Of a stretch of 64,000 nucleotides of DNA, positions 35,764 to 47,954 are shown in pieces. Position 1 is the stretch's first letter. Every line of letters starts with the position of its first letter. A program made the translations under genes and the position numbers. Location of the stretch: NCBI GenBank assembly GCA_033807695.1, contig CM066300.1, positions 4,650,001-4,714,000 on the forward strand, written 5' to 3'. The stretch is from Daedaleopsis sinensis (taxonomy: Eukaryota; Basidiomycota; Agaricomycetes; Polyporales; Polyporaceae). The notes below the pieces were generated by a model that saw only the letters and a program-made list of their open reading frames with translations, had not been told where the DNA came from and did not search any database.

Positions 35764-35844
35764 GATGGTCCCGCCCCTCTGGGCATAGGAAGCGTCAACG
35801 ACCAGTTCGGACCGCGCTAGCCAGCTGAGGTGAGGCTTACCCAT

Positions 35845-38800
35845 GGCACCGTGCGCTCGTACTCAAAATTTCGTGGGAGACAGTGCTCCGGCATGCTTCA
35901 ACGCTCGGCGAGTGCGGGCTGCACGAATCCGATGTGGGCGCGCGGGAGCAAAGTCTGTGTGTCCAAGTGGGTGGCGTCAGTACTGTTTCTGGTAAGTCGG
36001 CTCCAAACCCGTTTGCTTACGGTTCCAAAGTCCTGTAAATGTTGCCTGTGCGCCAGGCAGATGGCCAAAAGGTGGCCTGAACTGTGTCGCCACAGTTGGC
36101 GGTTGGAGGAGGGGGGAATGAAGCGACGGGCACGCGCAAACACGTACATCTCTCCTGGCGTAACAGGGTTATGTAAGCAAATCAACCATCGGCGCATCGC
36201 AGGCGCTTGATGTCGTGAAATCCTTGATTCCTTTCTCTCATGATCATCCTATAGATCGTCCTCCTAGCAGAATAGAACCTGGGAAGAACGAAAGGTTGAA
36301 CGCGCCAAGACATGTGTGAGGGCACTGAAAGCACCATTACTGTCAAGCAGCCTATCCGAGTAATGTTCATATCCCTAAATCCAATACACTGTCAGGCAGC
36401 GGACTTACCGTACTTTCAGCCGTTTCGTGTCAGGAAACGGCTACCGCACTGACTCCGTGAGCGAGACATTCGTGCTTGAAAGGAGCCTCGTGAAGAGTTC
36501 CGTGTTGAACATTGGGACGCCATCCTCAAGGCCATTCACGCACACCGGCACTGACAGCGTCACTGCCATGCCATTAGTTGTCGGGAGCGGTATATGTTCG
36601 AACGTTAGGGAGGATCAAGCCGAGAAGATGCTCAAGCTGAGTTCGATAGCCAACACCGTGGAGCCGAGAAACCCGACTTCCGAGGCACCCTTTGCAACCT
36701 TGGGAAGGTGCTGCACGTTGTGTCGTCGTGGGACGGCCGAGATTAGCACGGTGATCATCCAACCGGCTCATAGTGAATTTTGCTGATTCTCGGGGAGAAA
36801 TATCCTTACCATATTCAGAATCGCAGCTTCGAACTTCTGCGGCGTGGCCGTCGCACGACGAAACCTCTTTCCACTACAGGCAACTACAGGCAACCATTCC
36901 GTTGAAAGTCATGAGCTTTAAGTAACCGAGAGGCTTCATCAGCGCGTCATTTAGACTGCTATCAATGCAGGTATGTGGACAACATCGCTCCATGTCCGAC
37001 AGCGCGAGGTGTGATATGGCCTGACTGCAAGCCGTAGTTGAAATCGAAAGGCGGTTGATACGGAATTGCATGCTGCCGGCTGGTAAGTACATAGTTTCAA
37101 CGAGGGTTCGGGCCTACGTAGTCCTGAGCGCTGTTCGGCGAACTAGCGAAGAAGCATGCGCGTCCGATCTAGTCGCCATGAGTATACCGTGTGGAGGGTC
37201 GGAGTCTTGCTAGTGAGTACATTTTCTGCAGACACGCGCTCGATCACGTCTTAGATTCTCGAGCCCGTTGCACACGGCTTTATTAATAGTTCTGCGCAGA
37301 CAGGGCTGTGCTATGCTAGCGCACTTCAAGCAGCGGAGAATGGGTGGTTTGGTGTTACCGGCTGTCGCCCCGAGTATGCGCCACGGCGGCCACGCGGCTA
37401 CCATCCACCAAGTCTTAGCGCCCAAGCCCAACCTTGGTACGACTTGGTGAGTGTTTCGACTCACGTTTGTGTCTTTACAATCATGACAAAAGGCACATAT
37501 TCATAGTGCGATATGCCATCATATACATAGTAAGCCATCAAGCTCCCATGTGCATGTGCGGCTCACTTTCGGTGTCTTGCCCAGTGGGACGGCATTCTCC
37601 GCAGCCGGATCGGCTTCATGAGACACTCTACCATCACGTAAAGACCGTCATAGCGAAGCCCTCGAACTCGGACCTTGACGCATGTACAAGACATGTCCTC
37701 GGATATGGCACAACAGATGATTAAATCGCGCGCAAGCATCAAGCCGTCGTGAGTATTTTACCCATATTTTGCTTCGGACGATAATCGTCGATCATCCAAC
37801 ACGAGTCTACCGGCCGCCTTTGTACAACCGGGTCTCCATTGAGGCAGGCAGTCACTCGGTGTGCTTTTCTTCGTTTGGATCTACTGGATGAGCTGATATT
37901 AATCCGCGGCCCAATTTTCTATGCAGTCTCAACGACATCATGGTGGATCAAATCTGTTCGTTTGCTCTTTCTCATGACACGACTCGGAATACGCTAGACC
38001 CTGGGGGACAAAATTGAAGACCTTGCTCTTCCTGCATGCTGCAAGCCCGTCAGTCAGGGCGGTGGAGCGCATGCTCTCACGCGGACTTCATTGACAGTTA
38101 TTTTGAAAGCCCGTTGTTGGTGTCATCACAAGTTATTGTCAAACATGCGAGGCCTTACCTGTATGGGTTGTACTAGCTCGAAACGTGACAGTCAAGTTAC
38201 ACCACTGATAACATCCAAACTTTAAACTGTATGAATTTGGGCGGTCAGCCTGCTGCTCATCTCAGATTTATTTACTCTAGAGATACGCGGCCAATGTGTG
38301 GCAGTAGTCTTTTCGTCAGTGCAGGGTCACGCACCGGAGTAGAGCCCCTTCAGCTCAATGAGGTTCCTGTGGCCCAATACAATGTCCTTCAGTACGTATT
38401 GTTTATTGCAACCGCGCCTTCTCTTCGATGCACGCTCAGCACGACTGGCCAGCATCATGCAGGAACACTATATGGGGCACCATGCCCTGTCGGGGGCGTG
38501 AGGGTCTTTCTGCGGCAACTCTCCTCCCGAATCCTTCTAAAGACAGTATCCCTACTCTTCTATCCTCGTCTTCTCAGCCTAACCCGACCTGCTCGGTTTG
38601 CAGGGTCGCACTGTGGACTGAGATTCTATGAGGTGCGCATACCGATCAGCACGAAGACCAAGCCGTTAACGTCATACCTAGGGAATTTTCAGGTTCTCGC
38701 CCTTGGAAATATATGGCCATAGTCTCTGCTGTCTCTGCTGACGTAGCGGCTCCCAAATAAGCCGCATTCTCTCCTCAGACGATCAATCAGCGATACGAGG

Positions 38801-38900
38801 GCCTTTCTTTGTACCTCGGAAGGCCGTTGCGTCTTCTCCGGCTACGCACCTCTGGGATGTAGGTGCCATAACGGAGACTCGAGCTCGAGTCATTCTCGCA
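35845..38900. other. Gene-poor stretch, relatively AT-rich
   Basis: About 3 kb. The longest frames (36427-36786 plus, 38231-38722 plus) have no recognisable motif, and the minus strand at 36400-36800 shows protein-like pieces broken by stops and frame changes. It could include a degenerate gene, but no exon chain holds. No repeats of note. Confidence 0.4.
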
Positions 38901-39879
38901 GGGCCTCTTCGCACAGACTCCCACCAATGGCTAAATTGCTCTCATACACCGAGCCCCCGGACCCCCAGGAAGCATCCGTCGCCATACAAACCCATGCCCT
39001 CACCCCGACGTCGCAGATCGACGCATCGATATTCGCTCCTCCTTACGTGTGCGTGCGCCTCGACGCGGCCTTCCATTATGCACAGTCGCGGGAGGTCTGC
39101 CGCAAGGGACTCCCCCACGAGCTTTGATACAGGTTCCGATCGCATACCGCCGTATCGCCGCGCCCCTCGCGGACTGCAGCGGGGCCAACATAACCAGTTT
39201 CGAGACGGGCTGGTGCACGGCCTTTCCGTCTTCGTCCTCGCCCTCGCCCTCGCTCGAGACGGGCGAGCACACACTCTGTGCGCCGTGCCAGGCAGACGTC
39301 CCTCCCGCAGCCCGTTCATTTAACCCCATACCGCAATCTTCCCAGCATCCCGCCCCAGCGGACCATTTGTGACCACACGGGAGTCGTCCCGATGACGACC
39401 GAGCCGTCGGCGAGCCTTCTCGCTCCCCCGCTGCCCGTTAAGCTCGTCGCGGCTCGAGCACCACGCTTCGCGCTGCGGCCCCGGCCATCCCGCTTCGAGC
39501 GATCGCTCCTACTCAGATTGGCATGCGTCCTTCCCTGCCAAGGAGGGTCCGATGCGACGGCCGCACGCGTCGGACCTAGAGCATAATACTGTACGTGAAG
39601 ACACCGGGCCGTCGACGAGCCACGAGCAGCCCGAGCCCGGGGGCCGAGGCGATCGCGACTTGCGCCGGCTTGGTGTCCCGCTTATGCCGCAAGCGGCGAG
39701 GGCGGATATGGGCGCGCTCTCAGGCTCGCACCCGTCTGCATTGTCAGCCTGCGTGCTCCGACGACATGTGCTCAGTGTTTTCTCCGAGCTCCGAGGCTCG
39801 AGTTAGAGTCCGAAGGGCCCGTGGGCCCGGGACGCGCGCACCTGGCTCGCGCCTTCCGCTTGCGCTCGCCCACGCGGCC

Positions 39880-39940
39880 GTCTTCGTTCTTGTCCTTGTT
39901 CTTGTCCTCGTCCTCGTCCTCGTCTTCGTCATTGCCGTCC
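39880..39940. repeat. Trinucleotide-like microsatellite (TTCTTG/TCCTCG)n
   Basis: A run of CTTGTCCTTG, then CTCGTCCTCGTCCTCGTC. In one plus frame it reads V/L alternation and on the minus strand alternating D and E. It has no supported gene around it. Confidence 0.6.
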
Positions 39941-42792
39941 GTGTCGGCGACTTCGCACCGTGGGTACACTCGGAACATGGGCCAAGGAATCGGGGGTGGA
40001 TGTCCAGAACGCTTCCTTTGTGTTCTGGCGGGCCATTCGTCACCGGCGTCCGGGACACGCTCAGCAACATAGAGCAAGTGTGCCTACGAGCGGTACGGAG
40101 CATGCATTCAGCGTTCGACGTCCAACGTCCTCCCGGGGCCTGTTGCCATGGCCTTCCGAACTCTGTCAATTCCACCGAATTGCGGGAGGTGGACGCATGC
40201 TCCGCCGTGACGCTGACGGGCAAGCACTGCTGCTGGCGTCTGCCGCTGCCAGGTCGCGGTCGACTTCCTGCGCGCGCCGTGGCTCGCAGCGCACTGTCAT
40301 CGCGCCGTCCCTCTGCGTCTCGAACGGTACGCCCGCCTGGGTGTTCTGGCACTTCGCACCACGTTCAAGCTCGTAGCCGCCGATTCCGAGCCATGTTGCC
40401 TCCCTCCATCCCCATCCCCATCCCATCCCCGCCTTCGTCTCGGAACCAGCATGCTAAGACCCATCACTGGCACAGTGCGGCCGGCACCGACGACAAACCA
40501 CAAACCGGTGCTCGCAAGCCGCCGGACGCGCCGTGCGCTCGTGGACATCGTGACATCTCAACAGTGGTCATTATCGCAAGAGTCGCAGCCGAGCTGGTAC
40601 CTCTGGAGTCTGGACCCTGGTACTCGAAAGTTACATACACGTACACGAGGCTGAAACATGTATGTACAGCGGACGCCGAACGGACGCGCCCCGAGGCGGG
40701 CGCGACACTGCAGCACACGCCGGAGACGTACACGCGCCGGCTGCCAGCTTCCGACCCCAGCGTGGATAGTAGATGTGGTGGCAAGCACGACCCAAGCAGT
40801 CCAGCCTCAGGACCGTGACCTGGAGCGATGCCGAAGACTCGAACAGATCGGCGCACCACGACTCACGGACGGTATCATGAGCGTCGAGCGCGAGCCCCCG
40901 CGAGACGTGGGCATGCGCACGCGCCTTCTTTCGATGCCTGGACATCTCCAACAGTGGCAGATGTAGTACCACGGTGCGCACCCGGATGGGATCCGAGTCC
41001 CTTATGGTATCGCTACTGCCCCGTTCGCCCTTCGGTCCCCGGACCGGCCCCGGCGGAGCGCTGCGAGTTTGAAATGTGAACGTTAGATTCAGAACTTTGA
41101 ACTTTGAACTTTGCGCTTTAGGTTCAGCTGCAGGTCGGTCCCACCCTGCATGCGCATATGCACTTGTGTGCGCGAGTGGTTTACCGTGCGCAGGTCGGGA
41201 ATTCGAAGGGCCCCCCGAATCGGATCTGTCCACGGCCACAGCCATGGGCCCGGGCCCGGGGCGGCGGACGTCGACCGTCGACCGACGACCGGGGGCTTGG
41301 GTTGTGCGCGTGGGCACTACTAGTACTGAGTACTGGGGGCGCGAGAAACCATCTCGACTCTCGAGCGCGTCGACATCCTCAAGTCCGACTGCGAGTCGGC
41401 GCGCGGGTTCGGAGAGTTACTGTATTTCGAGGTGCTGGACTGTGAGTGCATGCGGTACTCCAATTCCAAAGTTCACAGGGCATATACTACACGCATACTA
41501 ATCTGTAGCAGTGCCGGCGAACCGCCTGCTGCAGGCTGCCGCCGCCTCCGCACTCCGCATCGACGTCAACGTCAACATCAAGCAATATCGCCCTTATTGC
41601 CCTGCAAGCAAGCCCAGGGCCAGGGCCACAGGCGTGCCATTCACTCTGTGGAAGTCTTAATCAGATGTCAGAACGCCGGTATAAGTAAGTATGAAGGTGG
41701 GACGCACATACTCATACTTCAGCTTCAACACCCGACGTCCATTATGTGATGTAAATGCTCCATGTATGGTCACTGCAGCTGGGGACGATCATCATATGCA
41801 TCCTAACCATGACCATGGCCATGGGGTCCCGCGGCGCGCGGAGATCTCGTCCTGCATCTCTTCCTTCACTCGACTTTCAAATTTCAAGCTCAAGCTCAAG
41901 CGCAAGTATGGGGCTTGAGCTTGCATACGTATACGTATACGTACTGAACGTTGAACGTTGAACGCTGCAGGTTCGCCAGAAGCCAGAATGCAGAATGCAG
42001 CGTGCGACGGTGCGACCTCAGGCCTCCGCGCGCGGGCGTGCGGCTATCTGCTGGCATGCGCCGTTGGCGGCATGCGGCAGGTGCGCCCGGGCGTGTGGGT
42101 GTCTGCGATAATGGCGACCGCGGCGCCGGCTAGCTATGCATACGGACGTGAACGATCACGCGTTCGCACGCGTTCCCGGTCCGCACTGACTCAGACGTAC
42201 TTATGTACGTCCCTCCGCACCGGGGCGTACATATACATATACGCACTAGCGTCACGCGTGCGAGAGTGTGTGGGCGCGCGAGGACGAGTGCGCATGCCGC
42301 GGCCCACGACGGCGAGCGTCGCCTTTCATGGCGCCGCGAGCGCACGCGTCATTACCAGTGCGTGCGTCTCGCCATGGGACAGTCGGAAGCGGTTAGCACA
42401 CCTCCGCGTTGACAGTGCGCTGGGAGCGCCGCGCGATGCAGTGGACGTCGACGGCGTCGCGAGTGCCCACGGTACGTACATGCCTGCGCGCTACGCAGCA
42501 CGCATCCTACCACCAACTGCAACTGAAGGGCGGCGACTCCGAGACATACTTTCGGAACGGCGCACGCACGCACGCGCGAGACCGTTCTGGAGATCTTGGA
42601 CCGGGGGAGCGTCGAGATCGCGATCCAGGCGCAGTGGGAAAACGCAGGCGCGAAACGTCGACGTCGCGTCAGCCTCGTACATATGTAAGTATTGAAACGC
42701 GCTCGTCCGCCGTGCGCGTTCCCGTGTCTTCCGTCGCGTTCTAGAGCTTCGAAGGTCGGGCTGGGAGCCGCGAGCCGCGAGGGAGGGCCGGC

Positions 42793-42842
42793 GAGCTGTG
42801 AGATGTGAGATGCGAGATGTGGGATGTGAGATGTGGGATGGG
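42793..42842 (+). repeat. (GAGATGTG)n array
   Basis: About six imperfect copies of a 7-8-nt unit (GAGATGT, GAGATGC, GGGATGT) in 50 bp. Confidence 0.7.
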
Positions 42843-43944
42843 GCAGACGCCGTGTGTGCGCGCACGTCGGACGCCGCGCATCGCGAACCCATCTCGCAAG
42901 CTCAGCCAGTGCGCACGGGCAGCCACAGCACTTAAGGGCCGTAGCGGATCCGGGCGCACGGGAGACGAAGAGAAGGCGCGGAGAACGCCTTGGCACCGTT
43001 TAGCACTCACGCGCGCTGGATATTGAATGGGCGAGCAGCAGCTGCAGCTGCCTGCTCTGGAATTCGAATCTTGCACCCTTCGTCTTCGTCTCCGGTGTGA
43101 CAGAGGAGGGAGGGCGGAGGGGGGCGTGTATACCGAGTCTGCGGCCGCGGCCGCTGGTGACGACAGGTCCGGATCGGATGGGGGATGCTGCCAGTGGTAG
43201 TGGTGGCTGGCCGCGGGGTGGGCGACGAGCTGGGGCTCTCTGCCTCGAGTTTGCAGCATGGCGGGGCGCCGGGGAGGATGCAGCGGGGCGGACGGAGCTC
43301 GCAGATGGGAGCGTTGGGCTCGAGGCATGGGGAGGAGATCGGAGGATGGGACGAGGGCGAGGAGGATCGGGGGGCGACGGACGGGGCTGGGGAGCAGAAT
43401 ATGAAGTTAAGGGCAGTATGAAAGTGCGTACGGACGGATGGCAGGCGACGAGCGTGCGGTGGTGGTGGGTGGGGGCCGGGGATGAGAGCGTGCAGCTACT
43501 GGCGTGGTGATACGGGGCAGACGCATCAGGCGTGAGGAGGCTTCTGGAGGATGCGAGCGGTCGAACGGGGCTGCGATAGGGCTGCTTGCGGTATGGGAGG
43601 ATGGTACACACCGAGGCTAGCTCTGCCCGTCGCTGCTCGTTACTCTGTGTGTGTGGAGGACTAGTGCGTGGGCGGGGCGAGCGTGGCTGGCGACGGGCGG
43701 AGGCTAGGCGGGCGCGGCCGACGGTCGCTGGGCGAGTAAGTGGTCCATGGCCAGAACAGGGATAGTCAGATTCGACAATGGCGATCGGAGATTTAGGGTA
43801 GGTTATTGGCAAAGCTTAGATCGCAGGGAGATCGGGCGAGGGTATCGATGGGACTGCATGCCCCGCCGCCAAAGTGCGCACTTGGAACCATGGCCAGCTG
43901 CACGACAATACCCATCGACCCCGGCCGTCGCTGTGCAGGCAGTC

Positions 43945-43965
43945 GGGGGGCGGGGCGGGGCGGGG
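43945..43965 (+). promoter_or_regulatory. G-quadruplex-type tract
   Basis: Six G, then three GGGG blocks, each separated by a single C. This is a canonical four-run G4 motif with 1-nt loops, which is the most stable kind. It lies ~840 bp upstream of the C2H2 regulator's start codon. Confidence 0.6.
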
Positions 43966-44800
43966 AGTGGGATGGGACGGCGGGGGAGGGGAACAGGACG
44001 GCGGGCGGGAGCTGCCTATTGGAGGGAGAGAGACGCCGTACGGTGGCAATGCGCACCTCTCTCGCTGAGTCTCGCAAACATGGGCCCTGGCAGTGCGGGC
44101 GTGTCTGGCTGTGTGCGTCTGGCCGTAAGTATAGTGCCATGGCCTCTCGCAGCCTCTCGCCCTGCCAGCCAGTGCCCCCGGCGGCGCACTCCTTTCATAA
44201 CCGTCCACTCTCTCCCACTTGCCCCCTTCAACTTCAACTTCACGACCGTCAGACCGCTCTGCCATCCCGACAATCCCTTGTCAGTCGCCCTCGCGCCCTT
44301 CTGCACCGCCTGCAGATCCGACCCCGCCCTCTGCCTTCCGCCGTCCCACTCCGTCCGCCAGCGCCCGAGCCCGTCCATTTCGCTCAAGAACTGCTCTCTG
44401 ACGACCATTGCAACGACCTGTCCCCCTCCCTCCTCCGCCTGTGCTCTCCGCTCCGTGCCCCGCCCCGCCGTCCTTGTAGCTGGCTGCTGCTTAATTCCAC
44501 CCGCTGCATGAGCCTCCACGGTCCCCCAAGACGCTTACATTAAATATCGCACGCCGCTCGATCACATCCGCCCTTGCCCTGAGTAACGGCCGTCACATTG
44601 TCTTGCAAACCCCGGCCGGCTATTACGATTGGGTAGGTGTCACAGTCTGCATTTCCTAATCTGTCGCCGATCCCGTCTGCTGCCTAGGCGCTGGGCCATG
44701 GCCGTATGATCCCTTTCCCGCCCTGCGCTCCCCCGATTGCCATCCCAGTCCAGACCGCCGAACTCCCGGCTGACCCGCCCTTATATGCCACAGGTCCCGC

Positions 44801-46557
44801 ATGTTCTCTTTCCACCCTTTGCACCTGCCGCCCATGGATTCCCCTCTCGTCCAACGCTACTCCCCACCCGACAGCCTCCGCTCCCGCCTCCATCCCTCTT
44901 ATGTCCCTCCCGATCGACGTGCGGATAATCGTCTTCTCCTTGATAACTCCTCCTTTGTCCGCTCCTCCGCCGCTGCTCCCCGTCAAATACACAACCACAT
45001 CTTCCCCCCCGCATACCGCCAGACCTACGCCATCCACCCAGCACCCACTCCCGCATCCTCCTCCTTCGCGGCCACCAACAGCCATATGGAGCCCTCTTAC
45101 GAGACCACCGAGCACTCCAACTTCACCCACTCCGTTCTCAACCACGGTCAGCCGTACCCGTCCGAGCATTTTCCCCAACAATGGGCCATGCCAGACGCCC
45201 CGCACCACCAACAGTACGCAGACTCGTTCCCTCACAACTCCTACGAGTTGCCCCAGTCCGCGCCCCCGCCGCTGTCGTCCGACGCAGCTCTCATGCAACG
45301 CTACATCAAGTCTGAGGACTCGATGGAGGCCTTCAACAACATGGTCATGCCGCCTTACTCCGACCACATGCAACAACAGCAGAACTCCATACCCGAGTCA
45401 CAACACGCCTCGAGTGCCGGATCGCAGTATTACATCCAATCCCCGCCCCAAACCCAGCTGCTCTATCCGTACCCCTCGGACCAACAACCCCAGCAGGCCG
45501 CCGCACCAGAGAATATTTCGGCGTCCTCATACCCGTTCGGCGCACTCCAGCAACTGCAAATACCCAGTTTCACAGAGTACCCGACCGACGGCGAGCTCCC
45601 GCGCTACGTGACCCCGTCCGAGATCTCGCCCTCTCTCTCCCCGAGCTCGCCCTTCGAGCAGCTCCAAGACCTCAGCGGCGCCGGCCAGAGCTGCGACCCG
45701 CGCTTCATCGTCAGCAATCCGGTGCACCAGCCCGTGGCCGGCGGCGCGGGCAGCTCCCCGGACTACACCGACTTCGAGTTCGAGAGCGGCGGCAGTGCGA
45801 GCGGCGGCGACTCGCCCGCCCTCGCGAACGCGCTCGCAGGCGCCTCCGCGCCCATCCCGCTCCCCGCGCCCGCGAGCAAGCGGAAACGCGCGGTGAGCTT
45901 CACCTCGTCCGACGAGGACGAGTACCGCTCGAGCGGGACCGGCACGGGCTCCGAGGACGACGAGGACGACGAGTTCTTCGACGGCGCGCGGAAAGCGCAC
46001 GGGCACGGGCACGGGCACCGCGCCGCCACAGCGCTCGACATGTCGCCCTCGACGTCGGCGGGCTCGAGCACGAGCCCGGGCTATGCCCCCGGGCGCGGCG
46101 CGCGGCGGCTCGCGCCCCCGGTGCCCGTGCCGAATCTGACGAAAAAGAGCCGCGGGCGGCGGGTGCCGACCGCACAGCAGGTCGTGGACGAGGGGAACAT
46201 GCGCAAGGTACGCCGCTCGGTCCGCCACCTTTCGCGCGCGCATACAGCGGCTGACGCGACTTTTTTTTTTGCGGACAGCGCGGGTATATGTGCACCGTGC
46301 CCGGGTGCGGCAAGTGCTTTGCGCGCGGCGAGCACCTCAAGCGGCACGTCCGGAGCATCCACACGCACGAGAAGCGTGAGTCGCCCTCCGTTTACGTTTA
46401 TCGGTCTGTACACTGCTGCACCCGTGCCCGTGCTGACATCTGTCCCGGCTCTGCAGCACATCCGTGCCCGTACCCCGGGTGCACGAAGAGCTTCTCCCGG
46501 CACGACAACCTGAACCAGCACATGCGCGTGCATAAAGGCTTCAGCGGGAAGTCGTGA
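44801..46557 (+). CDS. C2H2 zinc-finger transcription factor
   Basis: Three exons, 44801-46207, 46279-46375 and 46457-46557, total 534 residues. The first ~465 residues are low-complexity: Pro/Ser/Gln/His-rich (for example SDHMQQQQNSIPESQ), with an acidic stretch (SDEDEYRSSGTGTGSEDDED), a basic patch (ASKRKRAVSF) and an HGHGHGH run, as in activation domains. The extreme C-terminus has two consecutive fingers, YMCTVPGCGKCFARGEHLKR with HVRSIH, and HPCPYPGCTKSFSRHDNLNQ with HMRVH, joined by a THEKPHP linker. This C-terminal two-finger layout is like Msn2/4-type and mushroom-development C2H2 factors. Both introns fall inside the finger module, one in the linker. It is the only gene in a ~15-kb interval. 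Confidence 0.9.
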
Positions 46558-46849
46558 GCCCGCGCGCCCCCCTCCGTTCCGTGTCCTGCGTCCTTCTTGC
46601 TCTTGCTCTTGCGCTGGGTTAGACGAGGACGCCCGGTCCTCGCGCTGCCGGGCGCAATATGCGCGTGCTCGGTCTGCATACAGTATCCCCCCTTGCCTTG
46701 CCTTGTCTTGGTTTTTCTCCCGTCGTCTTCGTGTTCGTGCTTGGTTTCCGTCCTGCGGTTGTATCAGTGTTAGTGCTCGTCGTCTCTGGGCTCTCGCGCA
46801 CCGCCCGCGTCTTGTTGTTTGCCCACACGCCTATCCCCTCCCCTCCCGT

Positions 46850-46895
46850 CCCGTCCTATCCTATTCCTAAACTATCCTATCCTATCCCATCCTTA

Positions 46896-46928
<33 letters not shown>

Positions 46929-47590
46929 TATCACACTCTATCCAGGCCGCCCCCCGGCCGCCCCCGCCCCGCGTCTCGAACGGACAAACCCGCCCGTGTA
47001 GCATCCCCGCCCCGCCCCGTCCCGCCCCGCCCTGCCCCGCTGCCGGACTTCTAGTTCTAGTACCAGGCTGTATCGTTGTGCTGTCGCCCCCTGTATCGCT
47101 TACTTGGTGTCCTCTGTGCTGTATTCCTATCCGTGTCCGTGTCCGTGTCCGTGTCCGTATTACTATCCGTATCCGTATCGTATACATATTACTATCCGTA
47201 TCGTATACATATCGTATCTGCACCCGCACCCGCACCTGCTGCCCCATCTCTATCCCCTTCCCCTTCCCCCGCTCCCTCACCCATCCCCGGCACCCGCACC
47301 TCTGCCCCGTTCCCCGCACCCATCCCCGGCACCCGCGCCCGCGCCCATCCCCGGCACCCGCAAGTGTCCCCGTCCGTGCCCCGTCCGTGCCCTGCCCTGC
47401 CCTGCTGCCCCCCGCATCTGTACTATGCACCCGCAACGTATCAGTATCCACATCCGCATCCGCATCCGTGCCGTATCGTTCCTATCCTATCTCTATCCCT
47501 ATTCGTATCGTATCGTATCCCCGTATTCGTATCCGTACCCGTATCCGTACCCGTACCCGTATCCATGCCCATGCCCATGCCCATGCCATC
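46850..47590 (+). repeat. Compound pyrimidine-rich minisatellite
   Basis: Successive arrays: TATCC pentamers (~46855-46895), TCCCTG hexamers (~46896-46927), a C4G block (47004-47039), TCCGTG hexamers (~47140-47158), a doubled ATTACTATCCGTAT unit with CGTATACAT (47160-47215), three CATCCCCGGCACCCGC units (47280-47360), TCCGTACCCGTA units (47520-47560) and CCATGC hexamers (47563-47586). One strand is nearly all C and T. Confidence 0.8.
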
Positions 47591-47910
47591 CCGCGTTGGG
47601 CTGTCGGCCTTTGCAGCGTTCCGTGCGCGCGCTGCTGTCGGGAGTACTTGAGGGAGTCGGCGAGTCGGCGTGACGACGATCGCTGCCAGTGGACGGTGAC
47701 TCTGTTGTTCACCTGGACCTGATGCATTGATGCATGATGATGGACGGACGGACGGATGGAGATGGCGGATGGATGCGTGTACAGACATTCAAGATGCATG
47801 TACAGACATTCAAGATGCAATTACAGCACGTCATCGTGACGCACATACACACACAGACTCAGTGGGTGCCTTCGAAGAGGCTACCGGCTAAGGCCTAAGG
47901 CCTAAACGGC

Positions 47911-47954
47911 AGCTTAAGTACTATAGACTATAGACTATAGACTATAGCTTAAGT
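47911..47954. repeat. (ACTATAG)4 array capped by AGCTTAAG inverted ends
   Basis: AGCTTAAGT, then four ACTATAG copies, then CTTAAGT. The CTTAAG ends and the CTATAG units are self-complementary, so the whole 44 bp can fold on itself. Confidence 0.7.

Larger units (their letters stand above)
38901..44800. other. GC-rich gene desert upstream of the C2H2 regulator
   Basis: Almost 6 kb with long frames on both strands at once (407 codons plus at 39595, 270 codons minus at 43812), which is what high GC without selection on stops produces. It contains codon-like microsatellites (39880-39940), GAACTTT and GTTGAAC heptamers (41080-41110, 41945-41970), a GAGATGTG array (42793-42842), and a G-quadruplex tract (43945-43965). 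The last ~650 bp are very C/T-rich and probably promoter and leader of the gene at 44801. Confidence 0.45.

Noticed and set aside
36400..36800. Possible minus-strand membrane-protein gene
   Set aside because: Hydrophobic pieces such as FLGSTVLAIELSLSIFSA look protein-like, but stops and frame changes occur without credible splice sites, and neither a start nor a family can be assigned.
39595..40818. 407-codon open frame on the plus strand
   Set aside because: Overlaps a 202-codon minus-strand frame and other frames of similar length, has no domain, switches composition abruptly, and includes a microsatellite read as alternating V and L. High GC explains the missing stops.
43000..43812. 270-codon minus-strand frame rich in Pro, Ser and Arg
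   Set aside because: Overlapped by plus-strand frames of 137 and 78 codons, low-complexity throughout, no motif and no splice support.
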